Shown in pieces: positions 23,791-35,283 of a DNA stretch of 64,000 bases. Both the position numbers and the translations under genes were made by a program. Below the pieces are notes generated by a model. It was not told the origin of the DNA. It did not search any database and was given only the letters and a program-made list of their open reading frames with translations. The stretch's first letter is position 1; each line of letters begins with the position of its first letter. Source of the stretch: Aspidapion aeneum (Eukaryota; Arthropoda; Insecta; Coleoptera; Brentidae); NCBI GenBank assembly GCA_963576565.1, contig OY755038.1, positions 181,993,452 through 182,057,451 on the forward strand. Reading direction: 5' to 3'.

Positions 23791-25399
23791 TGTTTACTTA
23801 CGCTGTTTTTAAAAAATATTTTTAGAATATGTATAAATTCAAGGCAAATTTATTGGGCTTAATACAATACATAATTATAATTTTATTAAATAAGAATAAC
23901 AATTATTAACGTTGGCAGTTCATAATCTTCATTTCCAGCACAATTTCCAGACTGCATTTTGATGTCGCCAAGACAAAGCCAACTAAAAACCTGACGGTCA
24001 ACTAAACTTGAGTATCACCTATTACATCAAGTGACACAAAACCAATATATGAAAAGACTGCAATTTATATAAAACTTTAATTATAAATTGGCGTGCGTAA
24101 AAGTAATTACTTTTACGCACTATGAATTTCAAATTAAGTTTTAGGCCTAATCAGACTTTTTGACGCATTTATAAACTCAATTAAATTTACAATGAAAACA
24201 AAATTCGTATTTGCTCTTTTAATGGAAAAAATACCAAATATATATAGATATAAAACCAAACTTTTTATGCCACTTGGAAAAACTGCCGTCGCGTGAATAA
24301 CTATTTCTTTACAAATACCGGAGGATACGTCTTAATAAATATGAAGATTTTTTTAAATATTTTATCTTAGAAGAGACCCAAAAATTACCTTCTTAAAAAA
24401 TAAATAACACACCACAATAAATTTAAGTTAATATGATTGAAAAATTTATTTTTAAGAAATATAAAAGCCTATAATGTGTTACAAGTTAAAAATTAAAATT
24501 TCACGGCGAATAGTTTTCAAAAATATATGTTTCATACTAAAGTTATAGGTAAAAGATGGTATAGCTGCTAGCTTGTAAACTTATAATTTTCTTCCACTAA
24601 AGTTTCCTGCAATCAAATGTAGCCGGTTAGATACTTTTTGCAGCTTTTAAAAATTTTAGAGACCATGAGGCAAGTTATATAACACTAGTATAATCACGAT
24701 TTGTTTCCATCTTTATTAATGACAAAGAAATTTGCATGTCAAAATAAAATGGTGCATTACCCTGTACATATACTGTAAAATAAAGCAGTAGCAATGGCAA
24801 GTCATATCTATATTCCTACAATTTTTTAATTTATTTATCGTCAAAATTAGTTGACTTGTACCAAAAGGTAACAAATAACTTTATCAACATATTTTAAAGC
24901 AGTTCCTTGTTCATTGCATTACCCTGCTAAAATAAATAAGCAACAGGAAAAAAAAAGCAAGCTAAAGATTTGGTGGGTGTGCTTTCGGGCTGTTCGGCCG
25001 TCGTCGTTGGAAATTCGTTCTCGACGTTATATATAAATTTATAAAAATAATATAAAGTTTATTTTTCTATAAGAAGCCTTTATGCAATGTTTCATAAAGT
25101 CTTTTAAAAAAGCCTCATTCGCGAAAAGTCGCAAAAAACGCAATTCTTTCTGGAATAACAGTAAAATTCGTTATTAAAAACCATTATTTTCTTTTTGGTA
25201 TTTTGGGGTTCTCTACAAAACTAATCAAATATAAATTTTTGTAGCTATTGGCCACAACTTGCAACAAGTAAGTAATATTACACTTAAAAGCAGATAACAT
25301 GACAGCCAAATATCTATATTTTATTTTAGAAGTGTCAAAAAGTTAATTTTTCAAATCCTACTGCGATATCTACATTCTATCTGGATTTTTTTTCGGATA
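23791..25399. other. AT-rich DNA without recognisable gene
   Basis: Contains the perfect palindrome at 24093-24120 and two ATTGCATTACCCTG-like phrases (about 24754 and 24916). A G+C-richer segment at 24970-25025 (GGCTGTTCGGCCGTCGTCG) is unexplained. Confidence 0.4.
24093..24120. repeat. Perfect 28-bp palindrome
   Basis: GTGCGTAAAAGTAA followed directly by its exact reverse complement, with no spacer. Confidence 0.95.
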
Positions 25400-25617
25400 T
25401 TGCATCCAGGTGTGCATTAGGAGACTATTGGGTCTTGCCTGAGGTAACCTCTAGGTACTTCCTCTCAGACAGAAATGAAATTACTTCATCGTTAAGCTTT
25501 GGAGGACCTTGGAAGTTTAGCTTCCTTTTTCGAGGAAACGTTATATTGACTCTTTTTCTGGGATTGACTGTTACCTTGTCTATGATTTCTTCTACCATTT
25601 CAAAGTTTATGCTCTAG
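25400..25617 (-). pseudogene. Probable LINE RT fragment
   Basis: On the minus strand an open stretch reads PRKRVNITFPRKRKLN, then ERKYLEVTSGKTQ, a stop, and NAHLDAISE. The phrase resembles the KYLGVTLDx...HLxAI segment near the C-terminus of I/R1/jockey-type reverse transcriptases. It could belong to the LINE at 25812-26855 or to another copy. Short and interrupted, so only a tentative call. Confidence 0.4.
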
Positions 25618-25811
25618 AATTTCACATATAGTTGCTCCTGCGTATCTCAATATCTACACATCTTAGTTTAGAGGCCTTTTTTTACGGTTATGCGCACTCG
25701 CAAGGAGATACCTATCACGCTCGAGAAGCGGCAAGTGCGCGAAAATGTTGGTATATGTTGGTTTTAAAATGGTTCAGGTTGTAACCTGCAGGAAAAACTC
25801 TTGCAGTGAGT

Positions 25812-26855
25812 TTATTCCACAGCGATTCTGCTCTCCAGAGGTATGTAATTCTGATATAATGAGGTTCTTGGTGCCTCTATTTTGACGGTAAATTGATGAT
25901 TTTCGTCTGTTTGACGTGTTCGCCTAATAGGTGCTACTCCCGGGGGGATCAAACGTGCCAACTCTTCAGAGCATTTTCCGTGATAATACCTGTAGAAGAG
26001 AAATAGATCGCCCACAGTTCTTCGATGTTCGAGACTATCCAAGCGGGATCATCGATCAGCTTGATAGCTCGTTTTTGCACGGTGTTCAAAAGCATTGAAG
26101 TATGTTTGGGTGCCGCATTCCATATATCTGAGCAGTACTCCATAGTTGGTCGAATCTGGGCTTTGTAGAGTGTCAGCAGTTGGCTTGGTGTATACAAATG
26201 TCTTGTACGAAATAGCAACCCAAACTTTTGGGACGCCATTTTAGCTAAATCTGCCACGTGACTGTGCCAAGACATGTTGGTCTCTGCAAAGTGACAGCAT
26301 TTCCAGATGATGTTTGGCTCACCGGTGCTGGTCGTTTTTGAAAACAGGGCTGCTTCTTAAACTGTATAAGGTTTTTGTTGCCCCAGGCCTCTATTTTCTC
26401 CACGTCGTTATTTATTCGCGATATTTAAGTTAGTCTAAGATGATGGAATTCACGTGCGGAGAGACATGTGGGTGGTATGAGTGAGGAGACTACATTGCCA
26501 TTATTTGCAAAGCAATAAGTGGATTTACTGTTTTATCTATGAGGTCATTTATCTAAATCAAACAAAGTGTCGGCGAAAGGATTCCTCCTTGTGACACACC
26601 AGCATTTATTTGGTAAGAGTTGGAGTTCTGGCCATCCAGTGCAACATAAATGGACCTATCCTTAAGGTAATTTTCAAACCAAGTGCAAAGTTTCGGCGAC
26701 AATCTCATTGCTTTGAGCTTGTTGAGCAGATTTTGATGCCGGACTTTATCGAATGCTTTAGATATATCTAACGCAATTGTTTTTGTTTCACCCCGCAACT
26801 CCATCGCTTTTTGCCATAAGTGAGTGAATAACCTCGATAGTACCTTTTTACCCAA
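25812..26855 (-). pseudogene. Jockey-like LINE reverse transcriptase, degraded
   Basis: Read on the minus strand: IALDISKAFDKVRHQNLL (RT palm motif, about 26780) and INAGVSQGGILSPTLCLI (about 26600) in one frame. A broken segment with INDLIDKTVN follows and lacks a recognisable F/YADD box. The thumb is SWHSHVADLAKMASQKFGLL (about 26270) with YKAQIRPTMEYCSDIWNAAP, and the C-terminus continues in another frame with SLEHRRTVGDLFLFYRYYHG (about 26035) to LARLIPPG. At least two frameshifts and a missing catalytic region make it inactive. The C-terminal pattern is common in insect jockey-type elements. Confidence 0.82.
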
Positions 26856-27197
26856 AAAAAAAACATTTGAGGAAGGAAATTTTAAATTACCGCACGTCGA
26901 TTGGTTATGGATGACTTAACTTTAAGTCACTGGGTGTTTGCCTCAAATTTGAGTTAGTGCGCCTGTGTGGCGTAATAAATTCAAGATTGCTATTAAAAGA
27001 ATATAAAGATTATTGAAACGTTGAAATAATGAAACTGTAGTAATGATAAAAATTTTTAAGCTTGTGAAAATGGTAGACCTGTGCAATTTAAAGTTCTAAA
27101 TTGGATGGGGCTAGCACCCAAAACAAAAGAGTAATATTTAGGTACATACCCAAAAACGCCTTGGATTTGTTTTCAAACGGCAACTTTGTTTGTCTAC
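26856..27197. other. No recognisable feature
   Basis: AT-rich spacer between the LINE fragment and the TIR element. Nothing recognised. Confidence 0.4.
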
Positions 27198-28630
27198 ATC
27201 CCACTAGACACAAAAACATTTTAATAACGTCAAAATAATGTTTAATTTAAAAACAACGTTACGTTATATGTTAGTTCTAACAAAAGCCTAATAACCCGTT
27301 TTCTGACAATAGAAAATTAATCTTATGTTTTCCTAAGATTAAAAATAAAAATTTTTTCCTACATTCAAAAAACAAATGTTTTTTTTTCTAATGTCTCTCG
27401 AACGTTGAAAAAATACTGATTTTTACCAGTGAAAAAAAAATGTTTTTCTAACATTTATAAATCAATGTTTTTTTAACACTGAAAAATATATATTTTTTCA
27501 AATATCTTCAAGGATAAGGTAACTTAAATAATGTTCTTCTATTTTGGAAACGCAGAGCAGCAAGAGTTCGTTGAGGATTTCGTGAACTCGACACTCAGTA
27601 AAGGAATTTCGGCACCGTAGTTTCTAAAAATTATGAGGATGAACGTGAATGAGGCAGCCCGAGGACGCATGGGCATACGTATATGTGCGTCTGAACGAGG
27701 CGTGCAAATTTGCTTGAACCCGCATGCATTTGGCCTCGACCCGATCCAACTGTTTGCGGTACATCAAAGTGAGGCATCTGCTCGTGCGCTGCTCATATTT
27801 ATGGATCGATTCCTTACAACGCCTCGTGCGTCCACTATTCAGGTCACCCACAAATATATTTCTTCCCGAATCCGAGGCAAATTGTTCGGCCTCAAATGAA
27901 TACGCGTCTTAAGGTTCGGCGGCTAACAAGTCGCGGTGAATTGTCGCATTTCCTGTCTGGTTACCTATAACGGTGGTATGCGATATTCCATACAAAACCA
28001 TTTTTTTTTACTTTGGTTTACTTACTTGTCTTACCTTATTTTGTGGTGCTTTTAATTTAAATCACTGCATACTTATTTGTTGTTCTTTAACTATACCCTC
28101 TTTCCCACACAACTGGAGTATAATCCGACCCAAATATGTATTCACTCTCATTATTAATATTTGTGCTTTTAATTTGCGACGTTTGTTTTTACAAAAAGCA
28201 AATATTTTAACCAAAACAACAAAAACCGTCTCTCTTACTGACTCGTATCAACTCGCAGCGAAACGCAACTAAAAATGACGATGGCCATGCAGTTTTGGTA
28301 GTGGAACTGAAGCAGCGTCCTCTATAGTTTTTTTTTAATGTTAAAAAACAAAATAGTTTTGGCTTTATATCTTAAATTCAACGATAGAAATGAGATCTAG
28401 GAAAAACATTATATATAACCATATATTGAAGGTATTATTTTGAATGTAAATAAAATTATGGAAAGTTGGTTTCTTAACGTTATTAATTAATATATTTTTG
28501 GTAATGTTTTTACATGAAATTTCAGTTAAGATTTTCAACATGTTTTTTTAATGTTAAAAGTTAACTTTATTTGAACACAAATTTGTGCTAGAAAAAAAAC
28601 GTTTTTTTGCAACATTGTGCTTAGTGGGAT
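27198..28630. mobile_element. 1.43-kb TIR element, ATCCCACTAGACACAA-type ends
   Basis: Left end ATCCCACTAGACACAAAAAC; right end inverted ATCCCACTAAGCACAATGTT. Subterminal parts on both sides are crowded with AATGTTTTTTTAAC-like phrases in both orientations. The centre (27550-27920) is much more G+C rich and open for about 88 codons on the plus strand, but without a recognisable domain. No transposase is visible, so it is non-autonomous; superfamily not determined. Confidence 0.7.
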
Positions 28631-29148
28631 GGGTGCATATTAGTTAAAAAGCTTATTTTAAAAAGTACATAAGTTGTCTCAGAACTCTAAAGGCAACGCG
28701 AATTAGGTCCTTACCAATTGAATTCGTCAACATATACTGCGGTGTTACTCGCCCACGTCGAGTCTGGGTTTGCAGGAGTTCATTTGTTTTAGCAAAATTA
28801 AGGTCTAGATTTATTATTCAAGTCTCATTTATCACGGTGTCAGTGGCTTATGGACGGCTGGGAATCGACAAGAACAAGTAGTGGAATGGAAAGCTATCAG
28901 GAATACGAGCCGCTTTACGACCCGAGCAAGCGGGAATTTGCCCAGGGCCGCCGTTTTTGGGCATTTTGTTTTTAATAATGCAGCCCTCTTTTTTTACGCA
29001 AACAGGAAAAGTTTAAATAACATTTCCTATTTTAATAAAAAAACTTAGGCACACAGCTCCGCCACCTCTACGTCTAAAGGCATATTGGGTCATGAGCCAG
29101 GGGTGCCTTGGTATTTCCTTTTGGTTTACAGGTTAGGAGAAATACCAG
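28631..29148. other. No recognisable feature
   Basis: A G+C-richer piece at 28850-28960 (GGACGGCTGGGAATCGACAA ... GCAAGCGGGAATTTGCCC) may be repeat debris. No open frame of interest. Confidence 0.4.
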
Positions 29149-29270
29149 GAAATACTTGGCAAATACTGGGAAATATACTAGGAAATACCGGGAAAACATT
29201 AGGAAATACCATAGAAATTTGAGGAAATACAGTAGGTACTATATGTAGGTATTTCCTTTTGGTGTACAAA
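29149..29270. repeat. Degenerate short tandem repeat, GGAAATACC theme
   Basis: About eight imperfect units around AGGAAATAC(C/T) at 10-25 bp spacing, flanked on both sides by direct copies of GGTATTTCCTTTTGGTKTAC. Unit length varies, so it is not a simple microsatellite. Confidence 0.75.
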
Positions 29271-29640
29271 AATCGGCGATCGAGCCACCCCTCGGTCATG
29301 AGTCACAAAAAAAATTAAAGACCTTAGTTTTTATTAATATGTTAAGAAATAAATATCGATCCATTTATTTGACGGATCTGACACCTTCATACCTAGCCTA
29401 TATTACACTTCAAGTGAAGCTATGATAATATATCAGCATTGAAAACAGTTTTTGTAAAGATCTCAGAAACTAAAGCTCTACGAAGTTTTTGGTTATAACA
29501 CGAATTATTGAGCAAAATATAGTCTACTATATTCCTAAAACAGTGTATTGCTGCGATGCTTGTTTGTCAAAAAACGGTCATAATCATTAATGGATTTTGA
29601 CCAAAATCTAATTTATTTGTAAGAGGGTCGAACACTATTT

Positions 29641-29735
29641 TACCTAAAAATTTTATGAAAATGGGTTTAGCGGTTTAGGAGCTATCATGCTACGAGCATA
29701 AGTAATATACACACACACACAGACAGACATCACGA
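29641..29735 (+). mobile_element. Fragment with conserved mini-me-type core
   Basis: ATGAAAATGGGTTTAGCGGT followed by TTAGGAGCTATCATGC and then a CA/CAGA microsatellite (ACACACACACAGACAGACATC). This parallels the AAAATCGGCCTAGCGGTTTT + (CAGA)n order at 31409-31586, so it is a diverged relative. Confidence 0.5.
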
Positions 29736-29749
29736 CGATATTGCCACGA

Positions 29750-30377
29750 TAGGTCAAAATACATCCAAATAACACATTTTTGGCGTTATCTAAAAAAAAA
29801 TTTTTATTGAAAAACCTTATTTTAGAGCATGTCAAGGGTTCATATACAAAGACATAAAGTAGATGTAGAAATAATATACACAAATTTTAGTATAAAATGA
29901 AGATAATTATATTTTCTTTGAAATGTTTGAAGTTAAAGCCCTTCTTTACCGTTATTTTTGTTTAAAAACATGACTATCTAAACTGTTTCTAACTTAGCAT
30001 AATAGCTTAATGTTTGTAAAATTCTAGGATTTTCTTGTTTACATATTTCTAGTTACTAGTATTACAACTAATTTTCTAATATTTCAGAAAAATATAAGTT
30101 TTAATAAAAACTATATTTTATTTATTAAAAAAATATATAGGAAAGTTTCCTATTCAGCCGCTCTTTGTTTTTCGTAAATAGTGATTAAATATGGAATATT
30201 TTACAGTAAAATATTCTAGTTTAAATTGGGTTTTTGAAAAAGGTCCGGAACACCTACATGGATACCCTATTTCCTGGTCCGCACCGACCCGGGTACCAAC
30301 TTTAGTAAGGTCGCTAATCTCTCGGTTTGACGAACAAGCCAAGAAGTAGAACTAAGCAACAGGCCGTGCTACTAGGC
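29750..30377. other. No recognisable feature
   Basis: AT-rich to 30230, then a G+C-richer segment (30240-30310, GGTCCGGAACACCTACATGG) that I cannot assign. Confidence 0.4.
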
Positions 30378-30662
30378 TCCTGGGTAGCTATTCTGGGTCT
30401 TAAACGATGTGATATTTCCCATCACATGCTTTAGCCAATTGCAAGCTCTAAATTAGCTCCGAGCCGTCACATGCTATGTGAAAAGACGTCCCTTGCAAGC
30501 AAGCTTTTCCTACGATTCGACCGCGGAACGTTCAGTCGGTATAGGGCAAGAGAAGAGATTTTACTTTAAACGCGTAAAACACGCGACCGCTTAGAGTTTG
30601 TTATTGGACAAAGCGTGTGATGTGGATGGTCACATCGTGCAAGACCTAGAATAGCTACCCCT
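30378..30662. repeat. Foldback palindrome, about 285 bp
   Basis: CTGGGTAGCTATTCTGGGTC ... AACGATGTGAT at the left is matched inverted by ATCACATCGTG-like and GACCTAGAATAGCTACCC at the right. The inside is G+C-rich relative to the surroundings. Likely a small foldback element. Confidence 0.75.
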
Positions 30663-30982
30663 ATAGTTTCTTGCCTTAAGAAAATATTGGCTACACCTGA
30701 GTTTAAAAAAAATCTGTCCAGAAACTCTAGAATTAATGGCTAAAACCCCATCAGGACAAGTGTAAATCAAACAAAATCCATTTAAAAACGCTAACAAAAT
30801 TAATTTCAACTTTAACTGATTTTTAATTTACCCGTTCCTACTCCACGCATTTCAAGCACATGGCGGAGTGCAAGGCCCTCCTTTCTGTAACAAGTAGAAA
30901 ATACTCTGCCAATATATGGGCCCCTAAGCTCACACTAGGTACTTTAGCTATAGTGTACGTGTGAGCTAATATAACTTAATAC

Positions 30983-31320
30983 TAAAATATATTTTATTCA
31001 ACTCCAGACTAAATTACCTTTTGTTTGATACCACACAGGCCATGTTTTGACTTAAACTCATTTTTTTTGAGATCTACCCCCACCCTTAAAAAAAATAAAA
31101 ACTAAAATGTATTTTGTTAAACTCCGGACTCAATTACCTTTCGTTTGATATCACACATGCCATATTTTCACTTAAACTCTAATTTTTGAAATATACCCCC
31201 ACCCTTTTTTTAAAATAAATTAAAATGTATTTTGTTTAACTCCAGACTCAATTACCTTTCGTTTGATATCACACACGCCATATTTTCCCATAAACTCTAA
31301 TTTTTGAAATCTACCCCCAC
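30983..31320 (+). repeat. 119-bp tandem repeat, 3 copies
   Basis: Units start at 30983, 31103 and 31221 with TAAAATGTATTTTGTT and contain GACTCAATTACCTTTCGTTT and a CTACCCCCACCC-like end. They sit in the 5' half of the mini-me-like element. Confidence 0.92.
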
Positions 31321-31455
31321 CCTTTTATTTGGTTTGTATTCGGTGGATTTTATTCATTTTTAAATGGGACCATCTCGGCCCAAAACCCAGCCTAGGTACC
31401 AAATTTCATTAAAATCGGCCTAGCGGTTTTTGAGTTATGCGCGTTGGTCGTTAAA

Positions 31456-31476
31456 GACAGACATACAGACAGACAT

Positions 31477-31571
<95 letters not shown>

Positions 31572-31586
31572 TACAGACAGACAGAC
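31456..31586 (+). repeat. (CAGA)n microsatellite with CATA interruptions
   Basis: About 131 bp. GACATACAGACAGACATACA at the start and ACATACAGACAG near the end show the same CATA interruption that makes up the whole of the 1-1279 array. Confidence 0.95.
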
Positions 31587-31724
31587 GGCGCAACAAAAAA
31601 GTTTCAAAATCATCTGAAACGCAAAGATATATCAAATTTTTTGAAATCGGAGCAACTTTTTTTTTCTTGAAAAAATTAGTATCACCATAGCTCACACTAC
31701 TATAGTATAGTATATGTGTGAGCT

Positions 31725-32707
31725 AAAATACTAAATATTTAGACGAATTCCTCAATTTTATGATCAAAGATTAGAAGGTATTCAGGCACCATTTTTACTA
31801 AAATAACTTACATAATGTAAAATTTCGAAATCGGCAGTTGTTGCTTCATTCTCTGAAAGGCTCTGAAAGAATCGAATCAATTGTCATTGTCATATAGAAA
31901 AATCAATGTTTTAGCGCATGTGCTATAGTGAGACCCTAGTGATACAGTAGATAACGAACAGCCATAATAAAAGTTTTTTGGACGGCGGTAAACAAAACAT
32001 GGTAAACTAAAATACCATCCGAATCGGTGTTAGCCTTTCTAATCAAAAGTCATCCACAATTATAGCTATGTTTTTCGCAAAAAAAATTTCATGAGTGCAA
32101 AAGAGATTAAGGATGTAACCACTAGTTTTCAAATCCCATTGCTTCTTATTCTGTGGCGTTCAACAAAAAATGAAAAAAAGTTATCAAAGAATACAGACAG
32201 GTAATTTTATCAACTTGAAGATTATCGCAATGGGCGACGCGGCGGCCCACCAATCCAGGGACCGGCGGATCGAAACTCACGATGGCCATTATTATTTTCT
32301 TTTAACAGGCTGAAAGAAGGGAAAGAAAGGAAGGAAAAACGCTTTTTTGATCTATTAATTTTTAAAATATACAGAAAAACAAAAACGCTACAACAGTATA
32401 TTATTTAATATGTTAAGTAGGTTATCACAGCACGAGAGTCTCATTTTCAAACGAGGCGAGGTTTGTAAATTTCCGAACGCTGTAATTACCATGCATCACG
32501 TATTATTATATACAGGATCTTATTTAAAGGTGTATGGTAATGTGCCCTTTACCGAACGCATTTTTCCATTTCCTATAAAGCCAGTGCGATTAGTCGCTCT
32601 CACCGGGTAGGAAACGGAGTGCTACATTAAATACTCCATTCCCGAGCAGAGGCGTTTTTTGATAAAACGTACCTAGATTATTCATGAAACGATGTCCGAA
32701 TTATTTT
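31725..32707. other. No recognisable gene
   Basis: AT-rich. A G+C-rich segment at 32228-32285 carries, on the minus strand, TTTCGATCCGCC reminiscent of a tRNA-type B box, but no A box is visible, so I do not call a SINE. Confidence 0.4.
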
Positions 32708-33271
<564 letters not shown>

Positions 33272-33830
33272 TCGAGGACACACACCAACCCCTCACCGGA
33301 GTTGCGAGGACCGTTTACGTTGGGAGGTCCGATTTCTGGACCTCGTAACGTTTGGACCTTATTTTGATCGTCCTCATAAAATTTCCAACATTTTGATATA
33401 TATCACTTAAATTTTTCCTGGTCCTCACAACGCATGTGAAAAACAGGAATTTAGTTCCAACAAATTTCTTGAGAGTATCGTAGAGCGTAGAGGGCGCTTT
33501 TAGTGTGTATGCGAGTGGACCTAGAAATCATCACCCAACTCTCTGCGTGTGTATAAATTTTACACACACTTTGGTAATTTTAAAGTCTGGCCCTTACATC
33601 GTCGATTCTGTTCGGCTGGTTTAATAAAACTCATTCACCGAGTGCATTTTAAATTTTTTTATAGTAGTAGCATTGTCTGGCCCTTACATCGTCGGTTCTG
33701 TTCGGTTTGGTTTGGACACCTAAACGCCTTTGATAAAACCCATTCAACTAGTGCATTTTAAATTTTATTATAGTAGTGTAGCATTGTCTGATCCTTACAG
33801 CGTCGTATGAAGATATAACGGATGTTTTGC
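33272..33830 (+). repeat. Dispersed repeat, copy 1 (inverse at 57985-58390)
   Basis: From GAGGACACACACCAACCCCT through CGCATGTGAAAAACAGGAAT and GAGAGTATCGTAGAGCG, this matches 57985-58390 in inverse orientation. Its right half holds three tandem units around GTCTGGCCCTTACATCGTCG (33585, 33674, 33785), while the other copy has about two. No coding capacity seen. Confidence 0.85.
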
Positions 33831-35039
33831 ATGTACCACTTTTCTCTTATCTTTTATTTGACGCATGTGCAGTTACCTGGTTTAAACCTTATCCTTTACT
33901 AAAAGATAGTGTTTGACCTTACTTATGTTCAAATATCGCAGGCTACTAGTTCCTTTATACTGTATCACCGAATTTTTGAGAAAATTACACGCTCTTAAGA
34001 CAAAAATTTGAACACTATGATTCTTATTCCAAACCACGACACGATTTTAAAAAGAGGTACCTATGCCGTGTTTTAGAATAAGAATCGAAGTTTTCGAACT
34101 TAAGAACTTGTAGTTTTCTTTAAAAAAACGGTGATTTCAGACTTTACGGAGGCACAATATGAAGACAGTGTTGCCGCTCACATAACGTTATGACAAAATA
34201 GGATGTAAATTTAAATATTTTTAATACCAGACTTATTTCAAGAGCTACCAATGCGGGGTAATGCGCAGATTTAATTTTATGCCAATTATTCAACATTTTC
34301 TTTTATAAAAACTGGTAGGTATGTGTTGTTTCGCAACAGGATCAGAAGGAAATTTGATATTTTACAGTCAAACCATCTCAAAAAATAAAATTTTGAATGG
34401 AGTATTACCTGAGACTGTGAACTGTTAAATTTACTTACTGTGTTTTTGATTATGATGGCAGTATACTTTCCTGGCGATTTTTCACAGATATTGCTTTTTC
34501 AGTTTTTTCCTTAGTGGTCATCTGAACTTTTTAATTAATTTTACCTACAGTACAAAAAAAAAGGCTTTTGACAGATAAATAAAGGGTAATGGATAATCTG
34601 TGTCTGCAAAAGGTCAAAATTGGGCTTCTAAATATTACGTAACATCTGTCATTTAATGTCCTATTTATAAGGTTAAAGGTCCCTATTATTATGACCATAT
34701 GAGCTTACAAACCTAAAGGCCTGTGGTTAGGTTGCAGAACTAAAACTATTTGTAAAAAGTAGATTTTAGCTTTTTTGGAAAAGAAGAAAAAAGAAAGCTG
34801 AAAACTTTTATTACCACAATCCTGGACGAAAACCTAATGTTCTTTCAGGTTAGTTTAGATAATTTTAGGGTAGTTTCTGTAAAATTTTAAAATACCATGT
34901 AAATTAGTAGGTGCGTCAGTAACTTTTAACGCCTGTTAATGACCGCTCATGATGGATAGTACTATTCGACGCGGCCCGAATCAACAAAACCAGTTCTTTT
35001 CAGAACCACAATCTTTCTTTAAAAAATCGTAAATTTCCA
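33831..35039. other. No recognisable gene
   Basis: AT-rich. An imperfect palindrome at about 33993-34110 pairs ATGATTCTTATTCCAAACC with GTTTTAGAATAAGAATCG. Nothing else recognised. Confidence 0.4.
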
Positions 35040-35283
35040 ATTTATATGTCCTATTGCCTGCGAGGAAGCAAAATATACTCTCCTGACTTCTTTTCCGGTA
35101 TCCTAGAATTTTTTTATATATACTTTGTCCTTCCAATTAGGATTAGGAGGAGTTTCGCACGGTTACAACAAAATTAAAGCATTTTAAACAATCAAAAACA
35201 TCCAAGTACCTAGTGAGGAATCGAACCCGGCTCGACCGGGTGTGAAGCAAATTTTGCTAACTCTAAGCTACGGATGATGATCG
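35040..35283 (-). mobile_element. tRNA-derived SINE
   Basis: On the minus strand the head (about 35283-35212) contains an A box TAGCTTAGAGTTAG (35270-35257) and a B box GGTTCGATTCC (35227-35217), about 30 bp apart, preceded by a GATCATCATCCG start. An unrelated body of about 170 bp follows. The internal RNA polymerase III promoter pattern fits a SINE. It cannot fold as a complete tRNA, since the anticodon arm and acceptor pairing are poor. The 3' limit is uncertain. Confidence 0.5.

Larger units (their letters stand above)
30927..31724 (+). mobile_element. Complete mini-me/Helentron-like element, copy B
   Basis: 798 bp with a hairpin at each end built on the same 9-bp stem: AGCTCACAC/GTGTGAGCT at 30927-30967 and 31689-31724. 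In order: three tandem 119-bp repeats, a core with AAAATCGGCCTAGCGGTTTT and GAGTTATGCGCG (31409-31443), a (CAGA)n tract with CATA interruptions, then the block shared with copies A and C. No coding capacity. Published mini-me elements carry a conserved core and (GTCY)n proto-microsatellites, and DINE-1/Helentron relatives carry terminal hairpins and tandem repeats. The class is inference from that structure. Confidence 0.75.

Noticed and set aside
27624..27912. Host gene in the G+C-rich core of the 27.2-28.6 kb TIR element
   Set aside because: Overlapping short frames on both strands, no domain, no splice-site pattern that I could support; recorded as an unexplained core instead.
32228..32285. 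Second tRNA-derived SINE
   Set aside because: A B-box-like TTTCGATCC is visible, but no A box at the right distance.
35212..35283. Functional tRNA gene
   Set aside because: A and B boxes are present, but acceptor and anticodon stems do not pair well and a non-tRNA body follows; a SINE fits better.
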